Positions 1-9,346 are shown, numbered from the stretch's first letter. The stretch: DNA of 64,000 bases from WLMZ01 sp038227995 (GCA_038227995.1 JBBRPP010000003.1:227614-291613), one strand, 5' to 3'. The notes: generated by a model not told the origin, from the letters alone. Program-made: numbers and translations.

Positions 1-966
1 CCAGCCGATGCGACCCAGGCCGTCGATCAGCGCGTCGCGGCGGCTCTCGTAGATCGCACACACCTCGGCCGGATATTCGGGGGCCTCGTTCATCGTGACG
101 GTCGCTGCGATCTGCACTGGTTGGAACATGCCGTAGTCGAGATAGCTCTTGAGTTTGACGAGGGCCTGGACGACTTCGGCGTTACCGACCAGGAATGCGC
201 AACGCCAGCCGGCCATCGAGAAGCTCTTGGTCATGCTGTACAGCTCGACCGCGCACTCCTTCGCGCCCTCGGCCTGCAGGATCGACGGCGGCTGATAGCC
301 CTCGAATCCGACGTCGGCGTAGGCGAAGTCGTGCACCACGATCATTTCCCGTTCGCGACAGAAGTCGACGACACGCTGCATGAAGTCGAGGTCGACCACT
401 GCGCCGGTGGGGTTGTGCGGGAACGAGATGACGAGCACTCGCGGCTTGGGCCAGCCGACGTCGTACGCGGTGGTGAGGCTGTCGAAGAAGTCTCCGGTGA
501 AGTCGCCCTGCACACGCGGATCGGCGAGGTGACGCATCGGGACCTGACGGAGATCGGCGCCGGCGAACAGCGGGCCGTAGATGTGGATCGGGTAGCTGGG
601 GCTGGGCACGATGGCGGCATCGCCGCGGTCGAGCAGCACCCACATCAGGTGGCTGAAGCCTTCCTTCGATCCGATCGTGTTGGTGATCTCCAGCTCAGGG
701 TCCAGTTGCACGCCCCATTTGCGCTCGTACAACGCGGCGACGGCTTCGCGCAGCTTGGGCAGGCCGCGGCTCAGCGAATAGCGATGGTTCTTCGGGTTCT
801 GGGCGGCCTCGATCAGCTTGTCGACAGCGATCTGCGGCGACGGGATGTCGGGGTTCCCGAACCCGAGATCGACGACATCTGCACCTGCTCGACGTGCCTC
901 GATCTTCAGTCCATTGATGATGGAGAAGACGTACGGGGGCAGGTTGGTGATGCGTCGGAATTCCAC
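1..966 (-). CDS. Class I/II PLP aminotransferase (AlaC/DapL-like), 3' end outside window
   Basis: PLP-dependent transaminase of fold type I, expected in the cytoplasm in amino-acid interconversion. Translating from a GTG at 966 gives VEFRRITNLPPYVF, then a GNPDIPSP segment, SFPHNPTGA and SMTKSFSMAGWR, which carries the Schiff-base lysine. These are the hallmarks of the AlaC/LL-diaminopimelate aminotransferase-like group. 322 codons are visible and the frame is still open at base 1, so the C-terminus is missing. The start is divergent from the pyrophosphatase, 54 bp away. The exact substrate (alanine, diaminopimelate or other) cannot be told from this part. Confidence 0.88.
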   Translation of the reverse strand, partial: MEFRRITNLPPYVFSIINGLKIEARRAGADVVDLGFGNPDIPSPQIAVDKLIEAAQNPKNHRYSLSRGLPKLREAVAALYERKWGVQLDPELEITNTIGSKEGFSHLMWVLLDRGDAAIVPSPSYPIHIYGPLFAGADLRQVPMRHLADPRVQGDFTGDFFDSLTTAYDVGWPKPRVLVISFPHNPTGAVVDLDFMQRVVDFCREREMIVVHDFAYADVGFEGYQPPSILQAEGAKECAVELYSMTKSFSMAGWRCAFLVGNAEVVQALVKLKSYLDYGMFQPVQIAATVTMNEAPEYPAEVCAIYESRRDALIDGLGRIGW

Positions 967-1020
967 GTCGCCAGGCTAGTTCCTGCCGGGGCTTCGTCCG
1001 TAGGCAGTTACGATGTCCCG

Positions 1021-1530
1021 ATGGCAAAGGTCCCCGCTGAGGGCTGCATCCACGTGGTGATCGAGATCCCCCGGGGCAGCCGCAACAAGTACGAGATCGA
1101 CCACGACACCGGTCGGGTGTTTCTGGACCGGCGCCTGTTCACGGCCACGACGTATCCGGCCGACTACGGATTCATTCCCGAGACGCTCGGCGGTGACGGC
1201 GACCCGCTGGATGCGCTCGTCCTGCTCGAGGATCCCGTGTATCCCGGGGTCTGGGTCGATGCTCGCCCGGTCGGCGTGCTGTACATGCATGACGAGGCCG
1301 GCGAGGACGCCAAGATCATCTGCGTCCCGCCGCGTGAACCACGCTGGACCGATGTCCACGATCTCGCTGATCTGACCCCGCAGTTGGTGGCTGAGATCCA
1401 GCACTTCTTCGAGGTCTACAAGGCTCTCGAGCCCGGCAAGACCTCGTCGACAGCCGGCCTCGCAGGCCGCGAGGCGGCTCTCGTCGAGATCCAGAAGGCC
1501 CGCGACAACTACCCGGGCCACCATCACTGA
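1021..1530 (+). CDS. ppa: Inorganic pyrophosphatase
   Basis: Hydrolyses PPi to two phosphates, pulling biosynthetic reactions forward in the cytoplasm. The 169-aa product has the family I signature: EIPRGSRNKYEID near the N-terminus, DYGFIPET, and the metal-binding DGDPLDALVL segment, with IICVPP further on. The length is normal for family I enzymes. The frame is open far upstream, but the ATG at 1021 gives the family's usual N-terminus and the upstream part runs antisense to the aminotransferase, so it is not coding. Convergent with the ROK kinase, whose stop lies 5 bp beyond. Confidence 0.95.
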   Translation: MAKVPAEGCIHVVIEIPRGSRNKYEIDHDTGRVFLDRRLFTATTYPADYGFIPETLGGDGDPLDALVLLEDPVYPGVWVDARPVGVLYMHDEAGEDAKIICVPPREPRWTDVHDLADLTPQLVAEIQHFFEVYKALEPGKTSSTAGLAGREAALVEIQKARDNYPGHHH

Positions 1531-1535
1531 TGGGT

Positions 1536-2411
1536 TCAGAAATCGTTGTGATCGACCGGAAGCAGGGCGGCGCCGACGGCGCCGGCTCGTTCGCCGAAAG
1601 CGGTGAACGTCAACACGGGGTGCGGGCGATGCTCGGGTGAGTACAGCAGCGCAGTGAAGTGACGTGCGATCGGTGGTAGGAAGATGTCGGGCGCAGCCGC
1701 CAATCCTCCGCCGAGCACGATGCAGGCAGGATCGAGCACGTTGGTGAGGTTCACGAGGCCGAGAGCGACCCAGTTTGCAAACGTGTCGATGACGACGAGG
1801 CTTTCGCGGTCGCCATCTCGAGCAGCCGTGACGACGTCGACTCCTTTGCGCCCTCCGGCGAGCATCTCCAGTCCGCGACCGGATGCGAATCGCTCCCAGC
1901 ACCCGCGGCGGCCGCACGGACAGAACGGTCCGTCGGGTTGGACGACCATGTGACCGAGCTCGCCGGCGAAGCCGTTGGCACCGCGCTGCAACGCACCACC
2001 CATCACCAGGCCCCCGCCGATTCCTGTCCCGAGTGTCACCAGCACGACATCGTCGAATCCCACCGCCGCACCCCGCTGCCATTCGGCCATCGTCGCGCAG
2101 GTGCCGTCGTTGTCGATCGACACGGCATGGCCCAATCGCTCACCGAGCATCGATCGGACGGGCACCTCGGTGGCATCGATCAGGTTCGGCGCCGCTCGCA
2201 ACACGCCCCGGCGCGTCACGAGACCGGGGACACCGACGCCGAGCGTGTCGTAGTCCCCCAACGCCGCAGCGAACTCGGCGAGTTCAGCGATCAGCGCCTC
2301 GGCGCCACGTGGTGTCGGATGCCGCTTTTCGACGATGACATCGCCGTCCTCGTCGAGGATGATGCCGAGGAACTTCGTCCCGCCGACGTCGATCCCGGCA
2401 GCGCGGGTCAC
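1536..2411 (-). CDS. ROK-family sugar kinase, glucokinase-like
   Basis: ATP-dependent sugar kinase of the ROK family, probably phosphorylating glucose. The 291-aa protein shows the N-terminal phosphate loop GIDVGGTKFLGI, the catalytic-site region DNDGTCATMAEW, the second loop LGTGIGGGLV, the ROK zinc motif CPCGRRGCWE and, near the C-terminus, IVLGGGLA. The GTG at 2411 overlaps the stop of the SRPBCC gene (GTGA), which argues for translational coupling and against the longer open frame. A second, unrelated ROK gene lies at 33946-34974. Substrate is inferred from family only. Confidence 0.88.
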   Translation of the reverse strand: MTRAAGIDVGGTKFLGIILDEDGDVIVEKRHPTPRGAEALIAELAEFAAALGDYDTLGVGVPGLVTRRGVLRAAPNLIDATEVPVRSMLGERLGHAVSIDNDGTCATMAEWQRGAAVGFDDVVLVTLGTGIGGGLVMGGALQRGANGFAGELGHMVVQPDGPFCPCGRRGCWERFASGRGLEMLAGGRKGVDVVTAARDGDRESLVVIDTFANWVALGLVNLTNVLDPACIVLGGGLAAAPDIFLPPIARHFTALLYSPEHRPHPVLTFTAFGERAGAVGAALLPVDHNDF

Positions 2412-2842
2412 GATTCGGAGCGAACCTTGAGTTCTCGTACCGTGTTCAAGATGCGCTGCTCGGCGCGGCGCTTGACGAAGCCCGGCAGCGGAACGACGAG
2501 TTCGATCGCCAGGTCGTAGCGCACTTCGACACCGCCCTCGGCGTTGTCGGCAAATGTGTACGCCCCATCGATGGAACGCATGATGTCGCCGCGCAGCATC
2601 TTCCATCCGAGCACCTTTGGGGCGTCGGCGTAGTCGTAGCTCAGGGTGTAGTGCGTGCTGCGGCCCAGCGCCGACGCGCGGAACTCGACCTCGATCGGGC
2701 GACCCTCGGCGTCGCGGGCGCGGACGGTCGCTTCTTTGACGTCCTTGGCCCATTCCGGGTAACGCTCGAAATCGGCGGCGATCGCGTAGACCCGGTCCAT
2801 GGGCGCGGCGATCGTGATGGTCTGGAAGGCGGTCTCAGCCAT
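2408..2842 (-). CDS. SRPBCC (START-like) polyketide cyclase/dehydrase family protein
   Basis: A 144-aa protein with the compact helix-grip START-like fold: AETAFQTITIAAP at the start, FERYPEWAKDVKEATV, and a C-terminal helix with PLPGFVKRRAEQRILNT. Such proteins bind hydrophobic ligands; no catalytic role can be deduced. The ATG at 2842 is chosen because it overlaps the preceding membrane-protein gene by 8 bp and gives the usual family N-terminus; the stop overlaps the ROK kinase start. It therefore sits in a tightly packed minus-strand operon from 5782 down to 1536. Confidence 0.85.
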   Translation of the reverse strand: MAETAFQTITIAAPMDRVYAIAADFERYPEWAKDVKEATVRARDAEGRPIEVEFRASALGRSTHYTLSYDYADAPKVLGWKMLRGDIMRSIDGAYTFADNAEGGVEVRYDLAIELVVPLPGFVKRRAEQRILNTVRELKVRSES

Positions 2843-3374
2843 GGGTTGAATTCTGCTCCATCTCGTCATCGGAAGTGGGGACGGTCGTCGAATTCGACGA
2901 AGTTTCGGTGGCGCGGGGAGCGAACTGCCCATACCGCGCACACCACAAACCGTTGAGGCCGAGCCCGAACATCGGCACGAGGATCCCGAACGCGAGCGTT
3001 GACCCGGCGCGGCCATCGGTGCGGTTACGGGCGATGGCCGTGGAAAGTCCGACCACCACCTGCACCAGCAGGGCACCGTTCATCGCCCACTTCACGTTCT
3101 TCGGCGTGGTCCCGCTGGCCAGGAAGTACAGCTGCGCGACGGCGATGTTGTCCTCGCGGCTGCGTTGCACGGCTGTCCAGTAGCTCCACAGGAACGCGAA
3201 CACGCCGATCGCGAACAAAACCAACGACACCACCACCCCGACCAGGCGGAACGGACTGGTGAAAACGACAGCAGCGACGATGGCCGCGATCGCGAACAGG
3301 GCCGTGCCGATCAGATCGAAGCGGACGATGACCGTCGAGGAGTCGCCGACCGTGTCGTTCACGGCATCCATCAT
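2835..3374 (-). CDS. Hypothetical membrane protein with four likely TM helices
   Basis: 179 aa, not recognised. Hydrophobic stretches lie at about residues 20-40 (LIGTALFAIAAIVAAVVF), 43-65, 98-113 and 127-148, followed by a hydrophilic Thr/Ser-rich tail. Two adjacent ATG codons open the frame; the first overlaps the pimB stop (ATGA). Position between a mannosyltransferase and an SRPBCC lipid-binding-type protein suggests an envelope-related role, but that is inference from context only. Confidence 0.75.
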   Translation of the reverse strand: MMDAVNDTVGDSSTVIVRFDLIGTALFAIAAIVAAVVFTSPFRLVGVVVSLVLFAIGVFAFLWSYWTAVQRSREDNIAVAQLYFLASGTTPKNVKWAMNGALLVQVVVGLSTAIARNRTDGRAGSTLAFGILVPMFGLGLNGLWCARYGQFAPRATETSSNSTTVPTSDDEMEQNSTHG

Positions 3375-4492
3375 GCCAGCGCTCCGAGCGACTTTCCCAG
3401 CCGCTCTGCGAGCACGTCGTACGAGAACTCGGCAACAGCCCGCTGTCTGGCAGCGAGACCCATCGCCGCGCGCCGGGCGGGATCGTCGAGGAGTTCCTCG
3501 AATGCACGGGCGACGGCACGATGATCTTCTGGCCGCCGAATCACGAGTCCGGTCTCACCGTCGGCAACAGCCTCGGCCGCGCCACCGGAATCGCCGGCAA
3601 CCTGGGGGACGCCACACGCGGCCGCCTCGACGAACACGATGCCGAACCCCTCCTGCTCGAGCCCACCCCACCGGTTGCGACAGAGCATCGCGTAGAGGTC
3701 GGCGCATCCGTAGAGCCGCGGGAGGTCTTCGTTGCTGACACGTCCGAGGAAGCGCACCGGCGCATCGAGTTCGCGGGCGAGACGTTCGAGCCGCGGCTGG
3801 TCCCGGCCCCCGCCAGCGATCGCCAGCACGAGGTCGGGGCGCGTGCGCCGCAACGACGCGACGGCTCTGATCGCTGTGTCGAAGCCTTTGCGCGGCACGA
3901 GCCGGCTGATCCCGACGATGAGTTCGGCATCGGTGGGGATCCCGAAGTGAACTCGTGCGTCGTCGCGTTCCACAGCGGTGAGCGGATGGAAACGCTCGAC
4001 ATCGACCCCGGGCGGAACGATCGTGATCGGCAGTGACCGACCAGCTGCGTGTTCGGCTTCCGCCGCCGGGTAACCACCCGCGGCCACGATGTGGCGAGCT
4101 CTCTGCAGAACGTGGGCCAGCGTCTGTTTGCTGCCCGGCAGCCGACCCGGCACGGTGACCTCGGCGCCGTGGAGGACGAGGTCGTACGGCAGCTCCAGCG
4201 AGGGACCGACGAGGCCGAGCGGCAGGGCCGGATCGAGCACCACGAAATCGGCACCGAACTGGCGCGCCATCTCGTCGATCCGCCTCACCATCAATGGATG
4301 CGGCAGCAGCACCGGCTCGCGGACGCGCTCGATGTGGTATCGCTGGGCAGCATCGAACTCGGCCGCTCCGGCGTATGGACTGGTGAGGACAGCGAACGAA
4401 TCAGGCGGCAGGCGACGCCACCATTCCCACAGCAACGACTGAATCCCGCCGATCTTCGGCGGGAAATCGTTCGTGACGAGCAGATGCTTCAC
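3371..4492 (-). CDS. pimB: GT4 mannosyltransferase, PimB-like
   Basis: Glycosyltransferase family 4 (GT-B fold), resembling the enzyme that adds the second mannose to phosphatidyl-inositol mannosides in the actinobacterial membrane. The 373-aa protein begins VKHLLVTNDFPPKIGGIQS, the typical PimB acceptor-domain start, and has VPPGVDVERF, the donor-domain linker VGISRLVPRKGFD and the E-x7-E motif in EQEGFGIVFVEAAACG. The GTG at 4492 overlaps the queG stop (GTGA). PIM synthesis is expected in mycobacteria-like envelopes; whether this organism makes PIMs is not shown here, so another lipid acceptor is possible. Confidence 0.83.
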   Translation of the reverse strand: MKHLLVTNDFPPKIGGIQSLLWEWWRRLPPDSFAVLTSPYAGAAEFDAAQRYHIERVREPVLLPHPLMVRRIDEMARQFGADFVVLDPALPLGLVGPSLELPYDLVLHGAEVTVPGRLPGSKQTLAHVLQRARHIVAAGGYPAAEAEHAAGRSLPITIVPPGVDVERFHPLTAVERDDARVHFGIPTDAELIVGISRLVPRKGFDTAIRAVASLRRTRPDLVLAIAGGGRDQPRLERLARELDAPVRFLGRVSNEDLPRLYGCADLYAMLCRNRWGGLEQEGFGIVFVEAAACGVPQVAGDSGGAAEAVADGETGLVIRRPEDHRAVARAFEELLDDPARRAAMGLAARQRAVAEFSYDVLAERLGKSLGALA

Positions 4493-5604
4493 GGATGAAC
4501 CATCGCGAGTTCGTCGCGCACGCCCGGGTCGGAGTCGGTCTGGGGCAGCATGTCGTGGAGCCCCAACGCGGCCGCCGCCCACACGGCGTGGGCGCGCAAT
4601 ATCGGTTCGACGTGGACGAGGTATGTCGCCAGCAGGGCAGCGACACGCACATCGGCCGGGTCGGCAACATTGCCGACTGCGATCAACGCATTGCGGCGCA
4701 GCCACATCGGATTCCGGTCGGCGAGGTACCAGCGGCCGTAGTCGCGGAGCAGATCGTCGTCGCTGGCTTCGAGCATCTCGATCAGCGGCACCCACGCCTG
4801 CACGTGCTTGGACTCGTTGCCGGACGATCGCCGTTCGAATCGCACCGTCGGCGGACACACGGTCTGGCATTCGTCGCAGCCGTAGATGCGGTTGCCGAGC
4901 GCCACCCGAAACTCGCGCGGGAATGTGCCGGGTCGTTGCAACAGCCAGGCCAGACAGCGGCCGGCGTCGACGACTCCGGGGGCCACGATCGCCGCTGTCG
5001 GGCAGCCATCGATGCATCGACGGCACGTGCCGCAACCATCCGCGACTGGTTCGGAGGCAGCCGGCAGCGGCGCCGTCGTGATGATCGAACCGAGGACGAA
5101 AAAGCTGCCGGCGCCGGGTACCAGCAGATTGGCGTTCTTCCCGAACCAGCCCAGGCCGGCCAGCCATGCAGCCTCGCGGTCGACGACGGAGTTGTCGTCG
5201 GCGAAGGCGACGGCCTTGTAGCCATCAGCTCGCAATCGACGCACGATGTTCTGCAAACCGAATCGCAGGGGTTCGTAGTGATCGACCCACGCGTACCTGG
5301 CGACTGCCGCATATGGGCCGGCCGGAACGTCCGGTTCGTCGAGCACATAGCTGCGGGCCGCGACCAACATTGCCTGGGCCCCGGCGACCGCGCGACCGGG
5401 ATCCGTCGAGCGAACAGGGTTGCGATAGGTGAACTCCATCGTGTCGTGCAACCCAGCGTTCTTGCGGGTGAGCAACGCGTCGCGCGCTCGTGACATGACT
5501 GACGCCGGAGCGATGCCGATGTGATCGAGCCCACAGCGCTGACCGAGTGCACGCAGCGACGCAACGTACGCGTCGTCGACGGGTTCAGGCGGTCGCTTCT
5601 GCAC
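4489..5604 (-). CDS. queG: Epoxyqueuosine reductase
   Basis: Catalyses the last step of queuosine biosynthesis in tRNA, reducing epoxyqueuosine with a cobalamin cofactor and two 4Fe-4S clusters. The 371-aa protein has the N-terminal reductive-dehalogenase-like domain (CGLDHIGIAPAS, AWLAGLGWFGKNANLL), then ferredoxin motifs CGTCRRCIDGCP and YGCDECQTVCP, and a HEAT-like C-terminus. Start is the GTG at 5604, overlapping the small Cys-rich gene by 20 bp; a longer open frame upstream is rejected because it would run through that gene. No other queuosine genes lie in the window. Confidence 0.9.
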   Translation of the reverse strand: MQKRPPEPVDDAYVASLRALGQRCGLDHIGIAPASVMSRARDALLTRKNAGLHDTMEFTYRNPVRSTDPGRAVAGAQAMLVAARSYVLDEPDVPAGPYAAVARYAWVDHYEPLRFGLQNIVRRLRADGYKAVAFADDNSVVDREAAWLAGLGWFGKNANLLVPGAGSFFVLGSIITTAPLPAASEPVADGCGTCRRCIDGCPTAAIVAPGVVDAGRCLAWLLQRPGTFPREFRVALGNRIYGCDECQTVCPPTVRFERRSSGNESKHVQAWVPLIEMLEASDDDLLRDYGRWYLADRNPMWLRRNALIAVGNVADPADVRVAALLATYLVHVEPILRAHAVWAAAALGLHDMLPQTDSDPGVRDELAMVHP

Positions 5605-5782
5605 AGTGGCGAAGCGTAGGCACCATTCCGGCTTCGGCAAACCACCGCACCGCGCGTTGTTCGGCCATGTCGAACACGATCGCGCTCTCGTTGTCGCGTT
5701 CGCAGAAATGGGTGACCACGCAATCGTCGCAGGCCGAGGTGGACCGCATCGTGCATTCGTCGCAGCTGATGATGATGTGCAT
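5585..5782 (-). CDS. Small Cys-rich protein (65 aa), putative metal-binding
   Basis: The ATG at 5782 opens a 65-aa protein MHIIISCDECTMRST... with paired cysteines CDEC and CDDC, a further Cys in THFCER, and a helical C-terminus. The spacing suggests a zinc or Fe-S site. It overlaps queG by 20 bp and appears to be the first gene of the minus-strand operon. I recall similar short proteins in actinobacteria but cannot name a function. Upstream codons up to 5893 are open but give no family-like sequence. Confidence 0.68.
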   Translation of the reverse strand: MHIIISCDECTMRSTSACDDCVVTHFCERDNESAIVFDMAEQRAVRWFAEAGMVPTLRHCAEATA

Positions 5783-5935
5783 GTCGTGACTCCAGGTGTG
5801 GATCGGGGAATGTGGCGTCGGCTTGCACCGACCGAGGGTCTCCACCCACGGATGACTCTGACAGAAGCCTGTGACAGAGTTTCCGGCAGCCACCTCCCGG
5901 TCGCCGCCACGGGTCCGTCAGTAGGATCGGCGCTC

Positions 5936-7858
5936 ATGCGCGACTTCCGTTCCTGTCTGATTGTCGCGGCGCTCGTCGTCACCGGTTGCACCAGCGGTTC
6001 GGCTTCTCCGACGACGCGAGCGACGAGCACGTCGGTCACGGTGACGCCATCGAAGTCGGCGACGGCATCGTCGGGCTCGTCACCGGAGCCGCTCGGTTGG
6101 GCCTCCTGCACCGACCCGGCCGCCACCGACCCGACGCTCACCTGCGCGACGCTGAAGGTGCCGCTCGACTACGCCAAGCCCGGCGGCACGACGATCGCGC
6201 TCGCGCTCGTCAAGTATCCGGCGTCCGGGAAGCGCAAGGGCGCCGTGCTCTTCAATCCGGGCGGGCCGGGTGGCTCTGGTTTCCAGTACATCGCGTCGGG
6301 CGGTGCGACCGTTTCGTCCTCGCTCGGTCTCACGGACTTCGATCTCATCGGCTTCGACCCACGCGGCGTGGACCGATCGGGAGGCATCCGCTGCCTCAGC
6401 GACACCGAGCAGGACACCTACGCCTACCTCGACGACACACCCGACACGCCCGCTGAGCAACAGCTGCTCGACGACGCCCAGACGGCGTTCGCCAAGGCCT
6501 GCGCCACCAAATACGGGGACACGTTGCAGTACTACTCCACCGCCAACACGGCTCGCGACATGGATGCGATCCGCTCCGCGATCGGCGATGACACCATCAG
6601 CTACCTCGGCGTCTCGTACGGCACGTACCTCGGCGCCGTGTACGCATCGCTGTTCCCCCAGCGCGTTCGGGCGATGGTGCTCGATTCCGCGTTCGAACCT
6701 TCGGGTGACACCATCGAGCAGCAGTACACCACCCAGCTCGGCGGCTTCGAGCACGCACTCGACGACTGGATCACGTACTGCCAATCGGACTCGACCTGCG
6801 AATTCCACAGCGACGACGTCGGGGCCGCGTGGGACACGCTGCGGCAGCAACTCGACGATCACCCGCTCACGGCGAAGGACGGGCGGATCGGGAATCAAGC
6901 CGTTCTCGAGCAGGCGACTGAGCAATCGCTCTACAGCAAGTCCGATTGGCCGGTGCTCGGCAGCGCACTCACCCAGGCGGCGAAGGGCGACCCTGCCGGG
7001 TTGTTCCGGCTCGCCGACAGTTACAGCCAGCGCGACGCCAACGGCCACTACTCGACCATTCAGCAGTCCAACGCGATCATCTCGTGTGCGAGCGGGATCG
7101 AGTCCGAGACGCCGGCCGATCCAGCAGCACTGGCCGCCAAGCTGCGCGCCCTCGCACCGAGGCTCGGAAAAACCATCACTGCCAAAGAGCTTGCCAAGGG
7201 CGACGGCTGCCGCGAACTGATGCCCGCGCAAAAGATCGACACTCTGACCTACGCCGGGTCTGCCCCTGTCGTGGTGATCGGCGGCAAGAACGATCCAGCC
7301 ACGCCGTTCCGCTGGGCAGAGGAGACGGTCAAGCACATGGGAACGGATGCCACGCTCGTGACGTACACGGGTGAAGGTCACGGTCAATTGCTCGTGTCGT
7401 CCTGCGTGACGAACATCGAGGCGAAGGTGCTGACCGATCTCGAACTCCCCAAGGCCGGCACCGTGTGCGACCCCGATCCGGTGGTTGCCAAGCCGAAGTG
7501 GTGGGACTCGATCCTGGTTCCGGCCGGCATCGACGGCATCGTCGACGACCCCACCCTGGTCGGCGCACTCGGTCTCGAACCCACAACTGCGTACAGCGAG
7601 GTGCGCACCAGCAGCTTCGACGTCCCCACCGTCTTGACGGCGTACGAAGCAGAGTTGGAGAAGGTCCACTTCACGTTCAAGGGAGCACGCGACCCGATTC
7701 CGGGCAGCAAGCAGAGCGTCTACGACGCGCCGAACGGCGACCTGTTCAGCGTCTTCGTGCTCGGAGCGGATGCGTTCAAGGACCCGTCCCTGCAGCCGGC
7801 CGCTGACCTGCTGCCCAAGGGCAAGGTGCTGGTGTTGTTGTTGTATGTGCCGAAGTGA
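5936..7858 (+). CDS. Secreted lipoprotein alpha/beta hydrolase, S33 peptidase (tripeptidyl aminopeptidase type)
   Basis: 640 aa. The N-terminus MRDFRSCLIVAALVVTGC is a lipoprotein signal with the lipobox VTGC at about residue 19, followed by a Ser/Thr-rich linker, so the enzyme is probably anchored outside the membrane. The oxyanion-hole motif FNPGGPGGSGF, nucleophile elbow GVSYGTYLG, catalytic Asp region GGKNDPATP and His region GEGHGQ are all present, as in mycobacterial CaeA/Hip1-type serine hydrolases. A C-terminal roughly 120-residue extension is not recognised. ATG at 5936 is the first start giving the signal peptide. Convergent with the NYN gene across a hairpin. Confidence 0.88.
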   Translation: MRDFRSCLIVAALVVTGCTSGSASPTTRATSTSVTVTPSKSATASSGSSPEPLGWASCTDPAATDPTLTCATLKVPLDYAKPGGTTIALALVKYPASGKRKGAVLFNPGGPGGSGFQYIASGGATVSSSLGLTDFDLIGFDPRGVDRSGGIRCLSDTEQDTYAYLDDTPDTPAEQQLLDDAQTAFAKACATKYGDTLQYYSTANTARDMDAIRSAIGDDTISYLGVSYGTYLGAVYASLFPQRVRAMVLDSAFEPSGDTIEQQYTTQLGGFEHALDDWITYCQSDSTCEFHSDDVGAAWDTLRQQLDDHPLTAKDGRIGNQAVLEQATEQSLYSKSDWPVLGSALTQAAKGDPAGLFRLADSYSQRDANGHYSTIQQSNAIISCASGIESETPADPAALAAKLRALAPRLGKTITAKELAKGDGCRELMPAQKIDTLTYAGSAPVVVIGGKNDPATPFRWAEETVKHMGTDATLVTYTGEGHGQLLVSSCVTNIEAKVLTDLELPKAGTVCDPDPVVAKPKWWDSILVPAGIDGIVDDPTLVGALGLEPTTAYSEVRTSSFDVPTVLTAYEAELEKVHFTFKGARDPIPGSKQSVYDAPNGDLFSVFVLGADAFKDPSLQPAADLLPKGKVLVLLLYVPK

Positions 7859-7873
7859 ACGAAAGGGTCGACA

Positions 7874-9277
7874 TCAGCGGGCGATCTGGCGCCCGCCCAC
7901 GGCGAGCAACATCTCCGAGGAGACCACGTTGGCGCCCGCGACTCGTACGTCGGAGATGATCGCTTGATCGTTCGTGGCGACGACCACCGGAGTGTGCGCC
8001 GGCAACCCGCGCACCTCGTCGCGAATCACGTCGTCGGCGGAGACACCGGGCGGCGAGAAGCGAACTCGAACCAACCGACGCCCGGCTGACGCGCCGACGA
8101 CATCGGCACCGTCGAAGATCACCCTGATGTCGGTGCCGAATCGTCGAGCCAGGTCCTCGAGCATCTCGATGCAGCGCTCGCGTTGTTCCACCAGGGTCAG
8201 CTGCGGCCACCCGAGCTTGGCGACGTTGTAGCCATCGACGAGCACGCACACCCGCGCTGTCCGCACGAGGTGTGTCGCGGCTGCGAGCGAGTCACCGTAG
8301 ATTCCACCCGGTATCGCAATCGGCTTGCGCACAGCGCGGCGATGCCGGTGCGACGTGACTTCGTGGACGATCGGCGGAGGCGCATCGAGGCGAGGCTCCA
8401 ACGCAGCGCCGGCCGCGGCCAGGAGCGCAGCCAGTTCCTGAGTGGCGCCGATGGCACGCTGCAGGGTCCTCGCGGCCTGGGCCACATCATCGTCGCGTCG
8501 CGCTCGTTCACCATCGACCACCACGTCGGATGGCGGCTGATCGACGGCGCGAGCCGCCAGCAGTTCGTCGCGAAGACGCTGCGCATCGCGCACGTCTTGC
8601 CGGAGCGCGGCGGCGACTTCATCGGCTCGATCCGCACGATCGCTCTCACGGACGACGCGTTGGCTGATGGTCGCGTGGTCACGGGCGAGCCGGGCCATCT
8701 CGGCCCGCAACGACTCGATCTGGGCCTCGAGCGTCGCCACCCTGTCGCGAGCTGCCAGGCTGGTCCGCCGCTCACGGTCGGCCGACTCGCGCAACGCGAT
8801 CAGTTCGGCCTGGGCTCTGGCGGCGATCTGCTCGGCCGCTTCTCGTCGCCGTTCGGCCTTGCGCAGCGCGGCCTCACCCGCTTTCTCATGCACCTGATCG
8901 CGGGCCTGCGCCTGCAGTTCGAGCGCGCGTTGCGGCCAGCCGTCGCCACGTTGCAACCACACGACGCCGAGTTCGTCGACCAGTTCACTCGTCACGACCT
9001 GACCCAGCCGATCGCGAAACGTGTCATCCGCGGCCACGGCCCGGCGCGCCGCGACCAGTGCGGCCCGGTCGAGACGAGTCAGGCGCAACAAGGGTTTGAG
9101 CCCTGCGGGGATCTCGAGTGGCGGCCGCAACTTCTGTCCGGCAGCAGCCAGGCTGACCGCGAACTCGAGAGCTGAGCGCAGACCGACATCGGGGATCTGG
9201 GCGATGTCGGACGGCTCCGCATCGAGCCGGGGCGCGGGGAGGGCGTCGACCTGCTCGTCGTCGGGGGCCGCGCTCAT
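7874..9277 (-). CDS. NYN (PIN-like) ribonuclease domain protein with long coiled coil
   Basis: 467 aa. The N-terminal part is acidic and helical; residues of about 140-300 are a charged coiled coil rich in Ala, Arg and Glu. The C-terminal domain (about 325-467) is a YacP/NYN-type PIN-like fold with VCVLVDGYNVAKLGWP, VIFDGAD, DDVIRDEV and VVVATNDQAIISDV, supplying the metal-binding aspartates of a ribonuclease. ATG at 9277 gives MSAAPDDEQVDALP; upstream codons to 10471 are antisense to the exonuclease gene and not coding. Substrate unknown. The coiled coil suggests oligomerisation or tethering to a partner. Confidence 0.8.
   Translation of the reverse strand: MSAAPDDEQVDALPAPRLDAEPSDIAQIPDVGLRSALEFAVSLAAAGQKLRPPLEIPAGLKPLLRLTRLDRAALVAARRAVAADDTFRDRLGQVVTSELVDELGVVWLQRGDGWPQRALELQAQARDQVHEKAGEAALRKAERRREAAEQIAARAQAELIALRESADRERRTSLAARDRVATLEAQIESLRAEMARLARDHATISQRVVRESDRADRADEVAAALRQDVRDAQRLRDELLAARAVDQPPSDVVVDGERARRDDDVAQAARTLQRAIGATQELAALLAAAGAALEPRLDAPPPIVHEVTSHRHRRAVRKPIAIPGGIYGDSLAAATHLVRTARVCVLVDGYNVAKLGWPQLTLVEQRERCIEMLEDLARRFGTDIRVIFDGADVVGASAGRRLVRVRFSPPGVSADDVIRDEVRGLPAHTPVVVATNDQAIISDVRVAGANVVSSEMLLAVGGRQIAR
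7877..7896. terminator. GC-rich hairpin between convergent genes
   Basis: A perfect 7-bp inverted repeat, GCGGGCG ... CGCCCGC with a 6-nt loop, lies just after the stop of the S33 hydrolase and inside the last codons of the convergent NYN gene. It probably serves as a terminator for the plus-strand gene. There is no T-run, as often in actinobacteria. Inferred from structure and position. Confidence 0.5.
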
Positions 9278-9346
9278 GCCTCGATCGTACCGACCCCTCG
9301 CCACGGCAGCCGGTGCTTGACAGCGAACGGGTGTTCGTGGTGGGGT

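Noticed and set aside
121..1020. N-terminal extension of the pyrophosphatase
   Set aside because: This stretch is the antisense of a well-supported aminotransferase, and the ATG at 1021 gives a full-length family I enzyme.
6080..7669. 529-codon minus-strand open frame
   Set aside because: Entirely antisense to the S33 lipoprotein hydrolase, whose motifs are unambiguous; the antisense product has no recognisable domain.
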